Shown here: positions 16,035-25,462 of the stretch, piece by piece
Numbering within the stretch: the first letter of the stretch is position 1
Layout: each line of letters begins with the position of its first letter
Origin: Burkholderia aenigmatica
GTDB taxonomy: Bacteria; Pseudomonadota; Gammaproteobacteria; Burkholderiales; Burkholderiaceae
Length of the DNA stretch: 64,000 nucleotides
Reading direction: 5' to 3'
Assembly (NCBI RefSeq): GCF_902499175.1
Contig: NZ_CABVQC010000022.1
Location: forward strand, 1 to 64,000
The notes under the pieces: generated by a model
What the model saw: only the letters and a program-made list of their open reading frames with translations
Databases searched by the model: none
What the model was told of the DNA's origin: nothing
Made by a program: the position numbers and the translations under genes

Positions 16035-18032
16035 TCAGCCTTCCGCCATCATCAGCAACTGCGCGCCATCCGAAACCTGGTCGCCGACGCCGTACAGCAC
16101 TTCCGCGACGACGCCCGCGCTCGGTGCGCCGATCGTATGCTCCATCTTCATCGCTTCCATCACGATCAGCGGCGTGCCCGCTTCGACCTTCTGACCCGGC
16201 TCGACCAGCACCGCGATCACCTTGCCGGGCATCGGCGCAGTCAGGCGGCCACCGCCCTGCTCCGCGTCACCCGCATGCGCGATCAGGTTGCGCCATTCGA
16301 ACGTCTCGGCCGCGCCCTGCGTGAACACGTGGAAGCTGTCGCCGTCCGCATACACGCGGCCGCTGCTGCGCACGCCGCCGAGCGTCACGTCGAAATCGAG
16401 CGGCGTGGCGCCGTGCGCCCACGCGAACGGTTGCGCGGCTGCGTCGCCGGTCGCGAGGCGTGCAACCGCGCCGTCGTCCTCGTACGTGACCGTCACGTCC
16501 GCTTCGCGCTCGGCCGCATGCCATTCGAGCGTGCGGCGATAGCCGCCGTTCAGTCGCCAGTCCGGCAGCGCGCCCCACGGCGACGCGCCCTGCGCGGCCG
16601 CGCCGCGTTCGCGTGCGAGCAGCGCCGCGCATGCGAGCGCCAGCATCGCACGCGGCGCCTGTTGCGGCGCGAACAGTGCGTCGTGGTTGCGCTCGATCAG
16701 GCCCGTGTCGAGATCGGCCGTCGCGAACGGTTCGCACGCAACGATCCGCTGCAGGAACGCAGCGTTCGTGTGCAGGCCGACCACTTCACATGCACGCAAC
16801 GCGCGCAGCATCAGGCTCAACGCTTCCGCACGATCCGCACCGTGGACGATCAGCTTCGCGATCATCGGATCGTAGAACGGCGTGATCGAATCGCCTTCGC
16901 GCACGCCGCTGTCGACGCGCACCGACGCGCCGAGCGCGAACTCGACGCCTGCCGGCAGCCGCAGGTGCTTCAGCGTGCCCGTCGACGGCAGGAAGCCGCG
17001 CGCCGGGTTCTCCGCATACAGGCGCGCCTCGAGCGCATGGCCCTGTACGCGCAGTTCGTCCTGCTTCAGCGGCAGCGGCTCGCCGAAGGCGACGCGCAGT
17101 TGCCATTCGACCAGATCGAGCCCCGTGACCATCTCGGTGACCGGATGCTCGACCTGCAGGCGCGTGTTCATTTCCATGAAGTAGAACGCGTCGCCCGTCA
17201 TGATGAATTCGACGGTGCCCGCGCCGACATAGCCGACCGCGCGTGCGGCCGCGACGGCCGCTTCGCCCATCGCGCGCCGCACGTCGTCCGGCAGCCCCGG
17301 CGCCGGCGCTTCTTCCAGCACCTTCTGGTGACGGCGCTGCACCGAGCAGTCGCGGTCGAACAGGTACACGGTATTGCCGTGCGTGTCGCCGAACACCTGC
17401 ACCTCGACGTGACGCGGGCGCGTCAGGTATTTCTCGATCAGCACGCGGTCGTTGCCGAAGCTGCTCGCGGCTTCGCGCTGGCACGACGCGAGCGCCGCCG
17501 GGAAATCGCCGGAGCGCTCGACCACGCGCATCCCCTTGCCGCCGCCACCCGCGCTGGCCTTCAGCAGCACCGGATAGTCGATCGCATCGGCTTCGCGATG
17601 CAGGTTGGCCGCGTCCTGGTCGTCGCCGTGATAGCCGGGCACGAGCGGCACGGCGGCCGCGTGCATCAGCGCCTTCGCGGCGGCCTTCGAACCCATCGCC
17701 GCGATCGCGTCGACCGGCGGCCCGATGAAGACGATGCCGGCCGCTTCGCACGCATGCGCGAAATCTTCGTTCTCCGACAGAAAGCCGTAGCCGGGGTGGA
17801 TCGCCTGCGCGCCGGTGGCGCGTGCGGCTTCGATGATGCGCTCGATGCGCAGGTAGCTGTCTGCGGCGGCCGAGCCGCCGATGTGCACGGCCTCGTCGCA
17901 CGCGGCCACGTGCTTCGCGTTCGCGTCCGCGTCGGAATAGACGGCGACGCTTGCGATCCCGAGACGTTTGCACGTCGCGGCGACGCGGCACGCGATTTCG
18001 CCACGGTTGGCGATCAGAATCTTGTCGAACAT
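16035..18032 (-). CDS. liuD: Methylcrotonyl-CoA carboxylase, biotin-containing alpha subunit
   Basis: Carries biotin carboxylase and biotin carrier functions of 3-methylcrotonyl-CoA carboxylase, the ATP-dependent step of leucine breakdown. The 665-residue length is normal. In order are the biotin carboxylase N-domain (KILIANRGEIACRV at the start), the ATP-grasp domain (GGGGKGMRVV, HVEVQVFGD, MNTRLQVEHPVTEMVTGLDLVEWQ), the C-domain, a linker, and a C-terminal biotinyl domain with the modified lysine in VMEAMKMEH (about residue 629). The start at 18032 is fixed by the family N terminus. It is last in liuABCD, 45 bases after liuC. Assignment as the methylcrotonyl rather than the acetyl or propionyl enzyme rests on the neighbours. 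Confidence 0.95.
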   Translation of the reverse strand: MFDKILIANRGEIACRVAATCKRLGIASVAVYSDADANAKHVAACDEAVHIGGSAAADSYLRIERIIEAARATGAQAIHPGYGFLSENEDFAHACEAAGIVFIGPPVDAIAAMGSKAAAKALMHAAAVPLVPGYHGDDQDAANLHREADAIDYPVLLKASAGGGGKGMRVVERSGDFPAALASCQREAASSFGNDRVLIEKYLTRPRHVEVQVFGDTHGNTVYLFDRDCSVQRRHQKVLEEAPAPGLPDDVRRAMGEAAVAAARAVGYVGAGTVEFIMTGDAFYFMEMNTRLQVEHPVTEMVTGLDLVEWQLRVAFGEPLPLKQDELRVQGHALEARLYAENPARGFLPSTGTLKHLRLPAGVEFALGASVRVDSGVREGDSITPFYDPMIAKLIVHGADRAEALSLMLRALRACEVVGLHTNAAFLQRIVACEPFATADLDTGLIERNHDALFAPQQAPRAMLALACAALLARERGAAAQGASPWGALPDWRLNGGYRRTLEWHAAEREADVTVTYEDDGAVARLATGDAAAQPFAWAHGATPLDFDVTLGGVRSSGRVYADGDSFHVFTQGAAETFEWRNLIAHAGDAEQGGGRLTAPMPGKVIAVLVEPGQKVEAGTPLIVMEAMKMEHTIGAPSAGVVAEVLYGVGDQVSDGAQLLMMAEG

Positions 18033-18077
18033 GGCTTCGATGTCGTCCGGAAAGAGTGGGTCACGCGCGCTGCGCGA

Positions 18078-18863
18078 TCATTCACGCCACGACGGCGTGC
18101 GCTTTTCGAGGAAGGACGCAATCCCTTCGCGCGCTTCCGCGCCGGCGCGGGTTCGCGCGATCCAGTCGGCGGTCTGCTCGATCAGCGTCGCATCGAGCGG
18201 CCGCCCGGCCACGTCGGCGACGAGCCGCTTGCACGCCTTCACCGCGTCGGGGCCGTTCGCAACGAGCGTCGCGGCCAGCTTCGCGACGGTTTCGTCGAGC
18301 GCATCGGCCGGCACCGCGTCGTGAATGAAACCGAGCGACGCCGCGCTCGCGCTGTCGAACACCTCGGCCGTCGTGAAATAGCGGCGCGCCGCGCGCTCGC
18401 CCATCGCACGCACCACGTACGGTGCGATCGTCGCGGGGATCAGCCCGAGCCGCGCTTCCGACAGGCAGAACTTCACGCCGTCGGCGGCGATCGCGATGTC
18501 GGCCGCCGCCACCAGGCCCACGCCGCCCGCATACGCATCGCCATGCACGCGGGCGATCACCGGCTTGCCGCAACGATGGATCGCCTCGAGCATCCGCGCG
18601 AGCTTGCGCGCATCGGCGCGGTTCTCGTCGTCCGAGTAACCGGCCATCTTCTTCATCCAGTTCAGGTCCGCGCCCGCGCAGAACGCCGCGCCTTCCGCGG
18701 CGAGCACGATCGCGCGCACGCCTTCATGCGCGTCGAGCCATTCGAACGCGGTGGTCAGCTCCGCGATCGTCGTCTCGTTGAACGCGTTGCGCACGTCGGG
18801 ACGCGCGAGCGTGACGGTCGCCACGCGGCCGGCTTCGCTTACCTTGATCGTTTCGTATCGCAT
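18078..18863 (-). CDS. liuC: Methylglutaconyl-CoA hydratase (enoyl-CoA hydratase family)
   Basis: Hydrates 3-methylglutaconyl-CoA to HMG-CoA in leucine catabolism. The 261-residue crotonase-fold protein shows the usual signatures: VTLARPDVRNAFNETTI, the oxyanion-hole segment FCAGADLNWMK (about residues 61-71), the catalytic-region VHGDAYAGGVGLVAAADIAIA, and SEARLGLIPATIAPYV with the second catalytic Glu. The start at 18863 has GGAGGG about 8 bases upstream. It lies between liuB (19-base gap) and liuD in the same direction. Specificity is inferred from the operon; the fold alone would fit many enoyl-CoA hydratases. Confidence 0.93.
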   Translation of the reverse strand: MRYETIKVSEAGRVATVTLARPDVRNAFNETTIAELTTAFEWLDAHEGVRAIVLAAEGAAFCAGADLNWMKKMAGYSDDENRADARKLARMLEAIHRCGKPVIARVHGDAYAGGVGLVAAADIAIAADGVKFCLSEARLGLIPATIAPYVVRAMGERAARRYFTTAEVFDSASAASLGFIHDAVPADALDETVAKLAATLVANGPDAVKACKRLVADVAGRPLDATLIEQTADWIARTRAGAEAREGIASFLEKRTPSWRE

Positions 18864-18882
18864 CGTTCAGCCCTCCCGGCCG

Positions 18883-20490
18883 TTACATGCGGAACACGCC
18901 GAAGCGTGTGTCTTCGATCGGCGCGTTCATCGACGCGGCGAGCCCGAGCCCGAGCACGTCGCGCGTCTGCGCGGGGTCGATCACGCCGTCGTCCCACAGC
19001 CGCGCGCTCGCGTAATACGGATGGCCCTGGCGCTCGTACTGGTCGCGGATCGGCTGCTTGAACGCATCCTCTTCCTCGGCGGACCACGAGCCGCCCTTCG
19101 CCTCGATGCCGTCGCGGCGCACCGTCGCGAGCACCGATGCGGCCTGCTCGCCGCCCATCACCGAGATCCGTGCGTTCGGCCACATCCACAGGAAGCGCGG
19201 GCCGAACGCGCGGCCGCACATCCCGTAGTTGCCGGCGCCGAACGAGCCGCCGATGATCACCGTGAACTTCGGCACCTTCGCGTTCGACACGGCCGTCACC
19301 ATCTTCGCGCCGTGCCGCGCGATGCCTTCGTTCTCGTACTTGCGGCCGACCATGAAGCCCGTGATGTTCTGCAGGAACACGAGCGGAATCTTGCGCTGGC
19401 AGCACAGCTCGATGAAATGCGCGCCCTTCACCGCCGATTCGGAGAACAGGATGCCGTTGTTCGCGACGATCCCGACCGGATGGCCCCAGATGTGCGCGAA
19501 GCCCGTGACGAGCGTCGTGCCGTAGCGCGCCTTGAATTCGTCGAACTCGGAATCGTCGACGATGCGCGCGATCACTTCACGCACGTCGAACGGCTTGCGC
19601 GTATCGACCGGAATCACGCCGTACAGGCTCTTTGCGTCGTAGCGAGGCGGCTTCGGCTCGCGCAGCGCCACCGGCGACGCGATCTTCGGCGCGAGGTGAT
19701 CGACGATGTTGCGCGCGATCGACAGCGCATGCGCGTCGTTCTGCGCGAGATGGTCGGCCACGCCCGACAGGCGCGTATGCACGTCGCCACCGCCGAGATC
19801 CTCGGCGCTCACTTCCTCGCCGGTGGCCGCCTTCACGAGCGGCGGGCCGCCCAGGAAAATCGTGCCCTGCTCCTTCACGATGATCGACTCGTCGCTCATC
19901 GCCGGCACGTACGCGCCGCCCGCCGTGCACGAGCCCATCACCACGGCGATCTGCGCGATCCCCGCGGCCGACATCGTCGCCTGGTTGAAGAAGATGCGGC
20001 CGAAGTGGTCGCGATCGGGAAACACGTCGTCCTGGTTCGGCAGGTTCGCGCCGCCCGAATCGACGAGGTACACGCACGGCAGCCGGTTTTCGGCGGCGAT
20101 TTCCTGCGCGCGCACGTGCTTCTTCACGGTGACCGGATAGTAAGTGCCGCCCTTGACGGTCGCGTCGTTGCACACGATCACGCACTCGCGGCCGGCGATG
20201 CGGCCAATCCCGGTGATGACGCCCGCGCCCGGCGCGTCGTCGTTGTACATGCCGTTCGCCGCGAGCTGCGAGAACTCGAGGAACGGCGCGCCCGGATCGA
20301 GCAGTTGCGCGATACGGTCGCGCGGCAGCAGCTTGCCGCGCGACAGGTGCTTGTCGCGCGCGGCCTGGCCGCCGCCTTGCGCGAGCTGTTCGATCTTCGC
20401 GCGCAGGTCGGCGACGACCGCCTCGAGCGCGGCGGCATTCGCGCGGAAGTCTTCCGAGCGCGGGTTCAGTTTCGATTCGATGATCGGCAT
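18883..20490 (-). CDS. liuB: Methylcrotonyl-CoA carboxylase, carboxyltransferase beta subunit
   Basis: Transfers carboxyl from biotin on LiuD to 3-methylcrotonyl-CoA. The 535 residues hold paired crotonase-like carboxyltransferase domains: [31 protein letters not shown] and [29 protein letters not shown] in the N-half. The C-half has [21 protein letters not shown], the glycine-rich [16 protein letters not shown], and [13 protein letters not shown]. These are diagnostic for the acyl-CoA carboxylase beta family, and GFMVGRKYE with the operon favours the methylcrotonyl enzyme. The start at 20490 follows a GGAGCC site. It lies 31 bases after liuA and 19 before liuC, consistent with translational coupling in one transcript. 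Confidence 0.95.
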   Translation of the reverse strand: MPIIESKLNPRSEDFRANAAALEAVVADLRAKIEQLAQGGGQAARDKHLSRGKLLPRDRIAQLLDPGAPFLEFSQLAANGMYNDDAPGAGVITGIGRIAGRECVIVCNDATVKGGTYYPVTVKKHVRAQEIAAENRLPCVYLVDSGGANLPNQDDVFPDRDHFGRIFFNQATMSAAGIAQIAVVMGSCTAGGAYVPAMSDESIIVKEQGTIFLGGPPLVKAATGEEVSAEDLGGGDVHTRLSGVADHLAQNDAHALSIARNIVDHLAPKIASPVALREPKPPRYDAKSLYGVIPVDTRKPFDVREVIARIVDDSEFDEFKARYGTTLVTGFAHIWGHPVGIVANNGILFSESAVKGAHFIELCCQRKIPLVFLQNITGFMVGRKYENEGIARHGAKMVTAVSNAKVPKFTVIIGGSFGAGNYGMCGRAFGPRFLWMWPNARISVMGGEQAASVLATVRRDGIEAKGGSWSAEEEDAFKQPIRDQYERQGHPYYASARLWDDGVIDPAQTRDVLGLGLAASMNAPIEDTRFGVFRM

Positions 20491-20521
20491 CGACGGGGCT
20501 CCGTTCGCGTGACGTGGGGCG

Positions 20522-21703
20522 TTACAGCGTTTCCGCGAACAACTCGCGGCCGATCAGCATCCGGCGGATCTCGCTCGTGCCGGCGCCGATCTCGTACAGC
20601 TTCGCATCGCGCCACAGGCGCCCGACCGGGTATTCGTTGATGTAGCCGTTGCCGCCGAGGATCTGGATCGCCTCGCCGGCCATCCACGTCGCCTTCTCGG
20701 CCGTGTAGAGGATCACGCCCGCGCAGTCCTTGCGCACCTGGCGAATGTGGTCGCTGCCCGCCGAATCGAGATGGCGGCCGACCGCGTACAGGTACGCGCG
20801 GCACGCCTGGAACGTGGTGTACATGTCGGCAATCTTGCCCTGGATCAGCTGGAATTCGCCGATCGCCTGGCCGAACTGCTTGCGGTCGTGGATATACGGC
20901 ACCACCGCGTCGAGGCACGCGGCCATGATGCCCGTCGGGCCGCCCGACAGCACCGCGCGTTCGTAGTCGAGGCCGCTCATCAGCACCTTCACGCCGCCGT
21001 TGAGCTGGCCGAGGATGTTTTCCTCCGGCACTTCGACGTCCTGGAACACCAGCTCGCCCGTGTGCGAGCCGCGCATGCCGAGCTTGTCGAGCTTCTGCGC
21101 GACCGAGAAGCCCTTCATGCCCTTCTCGACGATGAACGCGGTCATGCCGCGCGGGCCGGCTTCGAGGTCGGTCTTCGCGTAGACGACGAGCGTGTCGCAA
21201 TCGGGGCCGTTGGTAATCCACATCTTCGTGCCGTTCAGCACGTAGCGATCGCCGCGCTTGTCGGCGCGCAGCTTCATGCTGACGACGTCGGAGCCGGCAT
21301 TCGGCTCGCTCATCGCAAGCGCGCCGATGTGTTCGCCCGACACGAGCTTCGGCAGGTATTTCTGCTTCTGCGCGTCGGTGCCGTTGCGGTGGATCTGGTT
21401 CACGCACAGGTTCGAGTGCGCGCCGTACGACAGGCCGATCGACGCCGATGCGCGCGAGATCTCTTCCATCGCAACCATGTGCGCGGTGTAGCCCATGTTC
21501 GCGCCGCCGTATTCCTCGGCGACCGTCATGCCGAGCACGCCGAGATCGCCGAACTTCTTCCACAGATCCATCGGAAACTGGTCGGTGCGGTCGACCTCAG
21601 CCGCGCGCGGCGTGATTTCCTTCGCCGCGAACGTCGCGACGGCGTCGCGCAGCATCTCGATGTCTTCACCGAGCATGAATTGCACACCGGGCAGGTTGAT
21701 CAT
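20522..21703 (-). CDS. liuA: Isovaleryl-CoA dehydrogenase
   Basis: FAD-dependent acyl-CoA dehydrogenase that starts the liu pathway by oxidising isovaleryl-CoA to 3-methylcrotonyl-CoA. It has 393 residues, normal for the family. It shows the N-terminal helical domain, the flavin and substrate block [19 protein letters not shown] (about residues 131-149), [25 protein letters not shown], and the C-terminal [33 protein letters not shown]. The Glu of the GLDYERAV segment matches the catalytic base position of isovaleryl-CoA dehydrogenases. The start at 21703 has a strong GGAGGAGA. As first gene of liuABCD it is preceded by an operator-like region shared with the divergent TetR gene. No HMG-CoA lyase gene (liuE) occurs in this window. 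Confidence 0.95.
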   Translation of the reverse strand: MINLPGVQFMLGEDIEMLRDAVATFAAKEITPRAAEVDRTDQFPMDLWKKFGDLGVLGMTVAEEYGGANMGYTAHMVAMEEISRASASIGLSYGAHSNLCVNQIHRNGTDAQKQKYLPKLVSGEHIGALAMSEPNAGSDVVSMKLRADKRGDRYVLNGTKMWITNGPDCDTLVVYAKTDLEAGPRGMTAFIVEKGMKGFSVAQKLDKLGMRGSHTGELVFQDVEVPEENILGQLNGGVKVLMSGLDYERAVLSGGPTGIMAACLDAVVPYIHDRKQFGQAIGEFQLIQGKIADMYTTFQACRAYLYAVGRHLDSAGSDHIRQVRKDCAGVILYTAEKATWMAGEAIQILGGNGYINEYPVGRLWRDAKLYEIGAGTSEIRRMLIGRELFAETL

Positions 21704-21724
21704 GTCTCCTCCGTCTCCAGAAAG

Positions 21725-21737
21725 TGTGTGGCACTCA
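21725..21737. promoter_or_regulatory. Operator-like site near liuA
   Basis: TGTGTGGCACTCA differs at two positions from the perfect dyad TGAGTGACACTCA at 21847-21859 on the regulator side of the same intergenic region. It lies just upstream of the liuA ribosome site, where bound repressor would block liu transcription. Related half-sites (TGAGT and CTCA) occur between 21746 and 21758. Confidence 0.5.
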
Positions 21738-21846
21738 CCGATTTCTGAGTTTCGCTCAAATCGAATGAATGCACCGATTCATTGACCTATACAGCGTAAA
21801 TTTTGCACAGTTTCGCGCCTCGTCGGGTTCGGCGTCAATAGTTTTT

Positions 21847-21859
21847 TGAGTGACACTCA
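21847..21859. promoter_or_regulatory. Dyad operator candidate before the TetR regulator
   Basis: TGAGTGACACTCA is a perfect 6+1+6 palindrome located 14 bases before the chosen TetR start codon. It is the likely binding site of the TetR protein itself, giving autoregulation, with a near copy beside liuA. Confidence 0.6.
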
Positions 21860-21873
21860 GATATCATGCCGAG

Positions 21874-22620
21874 ATGACAGCCGCTACCGCCGACACCATG
21901 ACCGCCACCGCCAAAGCCGACCGCGCCGACACGCCGCGCGCGCCCGCCGGGCGCAAATCCCAGCAACGCGTGCAGGACATTCTGCGCGCCGGCCGGGAAG
22001 TGTTCGCCGAAAAAGGTTACGAGCATGCGACGGCCGCCGAGATCGCACAGCGCGTGGGCGTCTCGGAGGCGACGGTGTTCAGTTACTTCCGCGGCAAGCG
22101 GGAGCTGTGCGCGCGGGTCATCGCGGATTGGTACGACGAAAACATCGCCGCGTTCGAGGAGGGGATGCCGCAGGACGCGTCGGTCCAGCAGCAGTTCGCG
22201 TTCATCGTGCGCACCCACCTGCGGCTGATGCTGGTGAACGGCACGGGCCTGTGCGCGCTGGTGCTGTCGGAAGGCCGCGCGAAGCAGCATGCGCTGAGCG
22301 ACGAGCTCACCGCGCTGCAGCGCCGCTACACCGCGCCGCTGATGGACGTGCTCGCGCGCGGCCAGGCGGCCGGCCAGGTGCGCACCGACCTGCCGCTGAG
22401 CCTGCTGCGCTCGATGGTGTTCGGGCCGATCGAGCACGTGCTGTGGGATGCGATCCTCGGACACCGCAAGCTCGATACGGAAACGACGGCCACGCAGCTC
22501 GTCGACATGCTGTGGGCAGCCGTGCAGCCGCCGGCGCCGGAGCAGGCGGCGCTCGTGCGCTTCAGGAACGAAGTGGCGGAAGCCGTGCGGCGGCTGGAAG
22601 GCGAAGGCCCACGCGGGTGA
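21874..22620 (+). CDS. TetR-family regulator, likely LiuQ-type regulator of leucine catabolism
   Basis: A 248-residue DNA-binding repressor. The N-terminal HTH is clear (RAGREVFAEKGYEHATAAEIAQRV, then GVSEATVFSYFRGKRELC), followed by an all-helical ligand-binding domain without a special signature. I place the start at ATG 21874 because starting at GTG 21850 would put the 5' end inside the dyad operator. Ribosome sites are weak for every candidate, and an ATG at 21898 is also possible. It is divergent from liuABCD, and the shared intergenic region carries two copies of one operator motif. In beta-proteobacteria a TetR regulator called LiuQ controls liu genes, whereas gamma-proteobacteria use MerR-type LiuR; the identity here is inferred from that knowledge and position. 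Confidence 0.85.
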   Translation: MTAATADTMTATAKADRADTPRAPAGRKSQQRVQDILRAGREVFAEKGYEHATAAEIAQRVGVSEATVFSYFRGKRELCARVIADWYDENIAAFEEGMPQDASVQQQFAFIVRTHLRLMLVNGTGLCALVLSEGRAKQHALSDELTALQRRYTAPLMDVLARGQAAGQVRTDLPLSLLRSMVFGPIEHVLWDAILGHRKLDTETTATQLVDMLWAAVQPPAPEQAALVRFRNEVAEAVRRLEGEGPRG

Positions 22621-22685
22621 CGCGCGGCGGGCAGCGCGCCCGCCGCCTCATCGCCGCTGCCCCACCGTCGTGGGGTTCGGGGTCG

Positions 22686-23174
22686 CTATGACTCGTCGCT
22701 GACGCGCAGCGGCGCGCGGCTCTGCTCGTTGTTCAAATGGACGAACTTGCGCAACAGGCGCACCAGTTCCTGCGAATCGTCCTCTCCCATTCCGTCGAAC
22801 AGGCCAGCCCGCAGTTCCTTCACCGACGGAATCAGATGCGTGAGCAGTTCGACGCCCGCCGGCGTCAGCAGCAAGCGGCGCTGACGCCGCGGCAGCACTT
22901 CGCGCACGATCAATCCTTTCGCTTCGAGCCGGACCGCGAGATCCGCGGTCGTCGACGTGTCGAGCGCGACCCGCTGCGCGAGCGTCACCTGATCGAGCCC
23001 CGGGCACTCGTAGAGCATCCGCAGGACCGCGTACTGCACCGGTGTCACGTCCCGGCCCAGCTTCTCGTAGAACATCGCCACCGCGATCTGGTGTGCACGC
23101 CGGATCAGATGCCCGGGTTCGTCGTACAGATCGAGCGGGAAAACCGGCGCGTTGTCGGGATTCGTTTTTTCCAT
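22686..23174 (-). CDS. MarR-family regulator of the van genes
   Basis: A 162-residue winged-helix regulator. The central region VTPVQYAVLRMLYECPGLDQVTLAQRVALDTST (recognition helix ending near TADLAVRLE) and the wing VREVLPRRQRRLLLTPAG are typical of MarR proteins binding aromatic acids. The start ATG at 23174 gives the usual family length; a longer frame to 23300 would run through the operator. It is divergent from vanA, and a perfect 17-base dyad lies between them, so it likely represses vanAB until vanillate or a related compound binds. Known VanR regulators in other genera are often GntR or PadR types, so the ligand remains inferred. Confidence 0.88.
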   Translation of the reverse strand: MEKTNPDNAPVFPLDLYDEPGHLIRRAHQIAVAMFYEKLGRDVTPVQYAVLRMLYECPGLDQVTLAQRVALDTSTTADLAVRLEAKGLIVREVLPRRQRRLLLTPAGVELLTHLIPSVKELRAGLFDGMGEDDSQELVRLLRKFVHLNNEQSRAPLRVSDES

Positions 23175-23298
23175 GAATAGTCGATGACATAAGCGGCGCG
23201 TGCCGGTTGCGCGCGCCGACGGCATGGCGCTGCCTCGCGCCATTTCCCGGGAAAACCAGTATACCGCCCGCCTTGCCCCAGCCAATCTCGATGAGTAC

Positions 23299-23315
23299 AC
23301 TGAATCTCATTCAGT
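23299..23315. promoter_or_regulatory. MarR operator between regulator gene and vanA
   Basis: ACTGAAT-CTC-ATTCAGT is a perfect 7+3+7 inverted repeat in the divergent intergenic region, with GTAC next to both arms. It lies about 58 bases upstream of the vanA start, where bound MarR could block either or both promoters. Confidence 0.72.
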
Positions 23316-23372
23316 ACACGGAATGAAGAGATGCCGCGTACCGGCGGTATCGACCTGAAGGAGACGACGAAC

Positions 23373-24452
23373 GTGTTTCTCAAGAATGCTTGGTACGTGG
23401 CGTGCACGCCCGATGAAATCGACGGCAAGCCGCTGGGCCGCAAGATCTGCAACGAGTCGATGGTGTTTTACCGCGCGGCGGACGGCCAGGTCGCGGCGCT
23501 GGAAGACTTCTGCCCGCACCGTGGCGCACCGCTGTCGCTGGGATTCGTGCGCGACGGCGTACTCGTGTGCGGCTATCACGGGCTGGAAATGGGCTGCAAC
23601 GGCAAGGCGGCCGGTATGCCGGGCCAGCGTGTCGGCGGCTTCCCGCCGATTCGCAGCTTCCCGGCGATCGAGCGGTACGGATTCATCTGGGTCTGGCCGG
23701 GCGACGCGTCGGAAGCCGATCCCGCCAAACTGCCCGCGCTGGCGTGGGCCGAGGACCCGGCCTGGGCCCACGGCGGCGGCCTGTATCACATCCGCTGCGA
23801 CTACCGGCTGATGATCGACAACCTGATGGACCTCACGCACGAAACCTACGTGCATGCGACGAGCATCGGCCAGAAGGAAATCGACGAAGCGCCGCCGAAG
23901 ACGACCAGCCACGGCGACGAAGTCGTCACGAGCCGCTTCATGGAGAACGTCATGCCGCCGCCGTTCTGGCAGATGGGGTTGCGCGGCAACGGGTTGGCCG
24001 ACGACGTGCCGGTCGATCGCTGGCAGATCTGCCGCTTCACGCCGCCGAGCCACGTGATGATCGAAGTCGGTGTCGCGCATGCGGGCCACGGCGGCTACGA
24101 CGCGCCGGCCGACCTGAAGGCGTCGTCGATCGTGGTCGATTTCATCACGCCCGAGACGGACACCTCGATCTGGTACTTCTGGGGGATGGCGCGTAACTTC
24201 CGGCCCGACGATCACGCACTGACCGCCGAGATCCGCGAAGGCCAGGGCAAGATCTTCGGCGAGGATCTCGAGATGCTCGAGCGCCAGCAGCTCAACCTGG
24301 AGAAGTGGCCCGATCGCAAGCTGCTCAAACTCAACATCGACGCCGGCGGCGTGCTCTCGCGCAAGGTGATCGAGCGGCTGCTCGCCGACGAGAACGCGTC
24401 GGGCCCGTCGCGGCCCGTGATTCCGGTCGCGCAGATCAAGGAGGCGTCATGA
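23373..24452 (+). CDS. vanA: Vanillate O-demethylase, Rieske oxygenase subunit
   Basis: Terminal oxygenase that demethylates vanillate to protocatechuate, taking electrons from VanB. It has 359 residues. The Rieske [2Fe-2S] ligands appear as CPHRGAPLSLGF and CGYHGLEMGC (C-x-H and C-x-x-H), and the mononuclear iron region as NLMDLTHETYVHA with the 2-His-1-carboxylate set. The N terminus NAWYVACTPDEI and the block SSIVVDFITPETDTSIWYFWGMARNF match remembered VanA sequences closely. I chose GTG 23373 because AAGGAGA lies at 23358-23364 and the protein then starts at the family N terminus. It overlaps vanB by an ATGA junction. The MarR gene and operator upstream suggest substrate-dependent induction. 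Confidence 0.95.
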   Translation: MFLKNAWYVACTPDEIDGKPLGRKICNESMVFYRAADGQVAALEDFCPHRGAPLSLGFVRDGVLVCGYHGLEMGCNGKAAGMPGQRVGGFPPIRSFPAIERYGFIWVWPGDASEADPAKLPALAWAEDPAWAHGGGLYHIRCDYRLMIDNLMDLTHETYVHATSIGQKEIDEAPPKTTSHGDEVVTSRFMENVMPPPFWQMGLRGNGLADDVPVDRWQICRFTPPSHVMIEVGVAHAGHGGYDAPADLKASSIVVDFITPETDTSIWYFWGMARNFRPDDHALTAEIREGQGKIFGEDLEMLERQQLNLEKWPDRKLLKLNIDAGGVLSRKVIERLLADENASGPSRPVIPVAQIKEAS

Positions 24453-25414
24453 GCGCCGCGACGCTGACGGTCCGGGTGGCCCGCAAGTGGCAGGAAGCGC
24501 GCGACATCTGCGGCTTCGAATTCGTCAGCAATGACGGTTCGCCGCTGCCGCGCTTCGACGCCGGCGCCCATATCGACGTGCATCTGCCGGGTGGCCTCGT
24601 GCGCCAGTATTCGCTGTGCAACCACCCGGAGCACGCTGACCGCTATCAGATCGCCGTGCTGCGCGATGCCGACGGCCGCGGCGGGTCGCGCGCGATTCAC
24701 GACGAAGTCCGGCAAGGCGATACCGTGCGGATCGGCGTGCCGCGCAATCAGTTTCCGCTCGCCCCGGACGCACCGCATCACCTGCTGCTCGCAGGCGGGA
24801 TCGGTGTCACGCCGATCCTCAGCATGGCGGAACGGCTGTTCTCGTCGGGCATGCCGTTCGACCTGCACTACTGCGCGCGCTCGACCGACCGCATGGCGTT
24901 CGTCGAGCGGATCAACGCAGCCGGGTTCCATGACCGCGCCCGCTTCCACGTCGACGACGGCGACCCGGCGCAACGCTTCGACCTGGCCGCCGTGCTCGCC
25001 GCCGCGCCCGCAGGCACGCACCTGTACGTATGCGGCCCGCGCGGCTTCATGGATGCGGTGCTGAACGCCGCACGCGCGCGCAACTGGGCTGAAGCGCGAC
25101 TGCACTACGAGTTCTTCGGCGGCGCGGTTGCGTCGACCGGCTCGGACCGTGCGTTCCAGATCCGGATCGCGAGCAGCGGCCAGGTGATCGACGTGCCGGC
25201 CGAATGCACGGTCATCGCGGCGCTGGCCGCGAACGGCGTCGACGTGCTGACATCGTGCGAGCAAGGCGTATGCGGAACCTGCATGACGCGCGTGCTGCAA
25301 GGCGAGCCCGATCATCGCGATTCGTATCTGACCGAAGCGGAACAGGCGGCCGGCGACCAGTTCATGCCGTGCTGTTCGCGATCGCGAAGCGACCTGCTGG
25401 TACTCGATCTGTAA
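24449..25414 (+). CDS. vanB: Vanillate O-demethylase reductase (FMN and [2Fe-2S])
   Basis: A 321-residue phthalate-dioxygenase-reductase type protein that passes electrons from NAD(P)H to the Rieske oxygenase. In order are a flavin-binding barrel (RQYSLCNHPE), a nucleotide-binding domain (HLLLAGGIGVTPILSMAERL, then YVCGPRGFMDAVL), and a C-terminal plant-type ferredoxin domain with CEQGVCGTC and a fourth Cys near the end (FMPCCSRS). The start ATG at 24449 overlaps the vanA stop codon and has AAGGAGG at 24438-24444, a strong sign of coupling with vanA. It is the only reductase beside two Rieske oxygenase genes, so it may serve both. Confidence 0.95.
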   Translation: MSAATLTVRVARKWQEARDICGFEFVSNDGSPLPRFDAGAHIDVHLPGGLVRQYSLCNHPEHADRYQIAVLRDADGRGGSRAIHDEVRQGDTVRIGVPRNQFPLAPDAPHHLLLAGGIGVTPILSMAERLFSSGMPFDLHYCARSTDRMAFVERINAAGFHDRARFHVDDGDPAQRFDLAAVLAAAPAGTHLYVCGPRGFMDAVLNAARARNWAEARLHYEFFGGAVASTGSDRAFQIRIASSGQVIDVPAECTVIAALAANGVDVLTSCEQGVCGTCMTRVLQGEPDHRDSYLTEAEQAAGDQFMPCCSRSRSDLLVLDL

Positions 25415-25462
25415 ACGGACCGCCCGACCCGAGGCGGCCACCCCCAATACTGGAGACGATCA

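Noticed and set aside
15858-19061. A 1067-codon open frame on the plus strand opposite liuD, liuC and part of liuB
   Set aside because: The liu genes on the other strand match families end to end; the plus frame has no motif and is an Arg-rich shadow.
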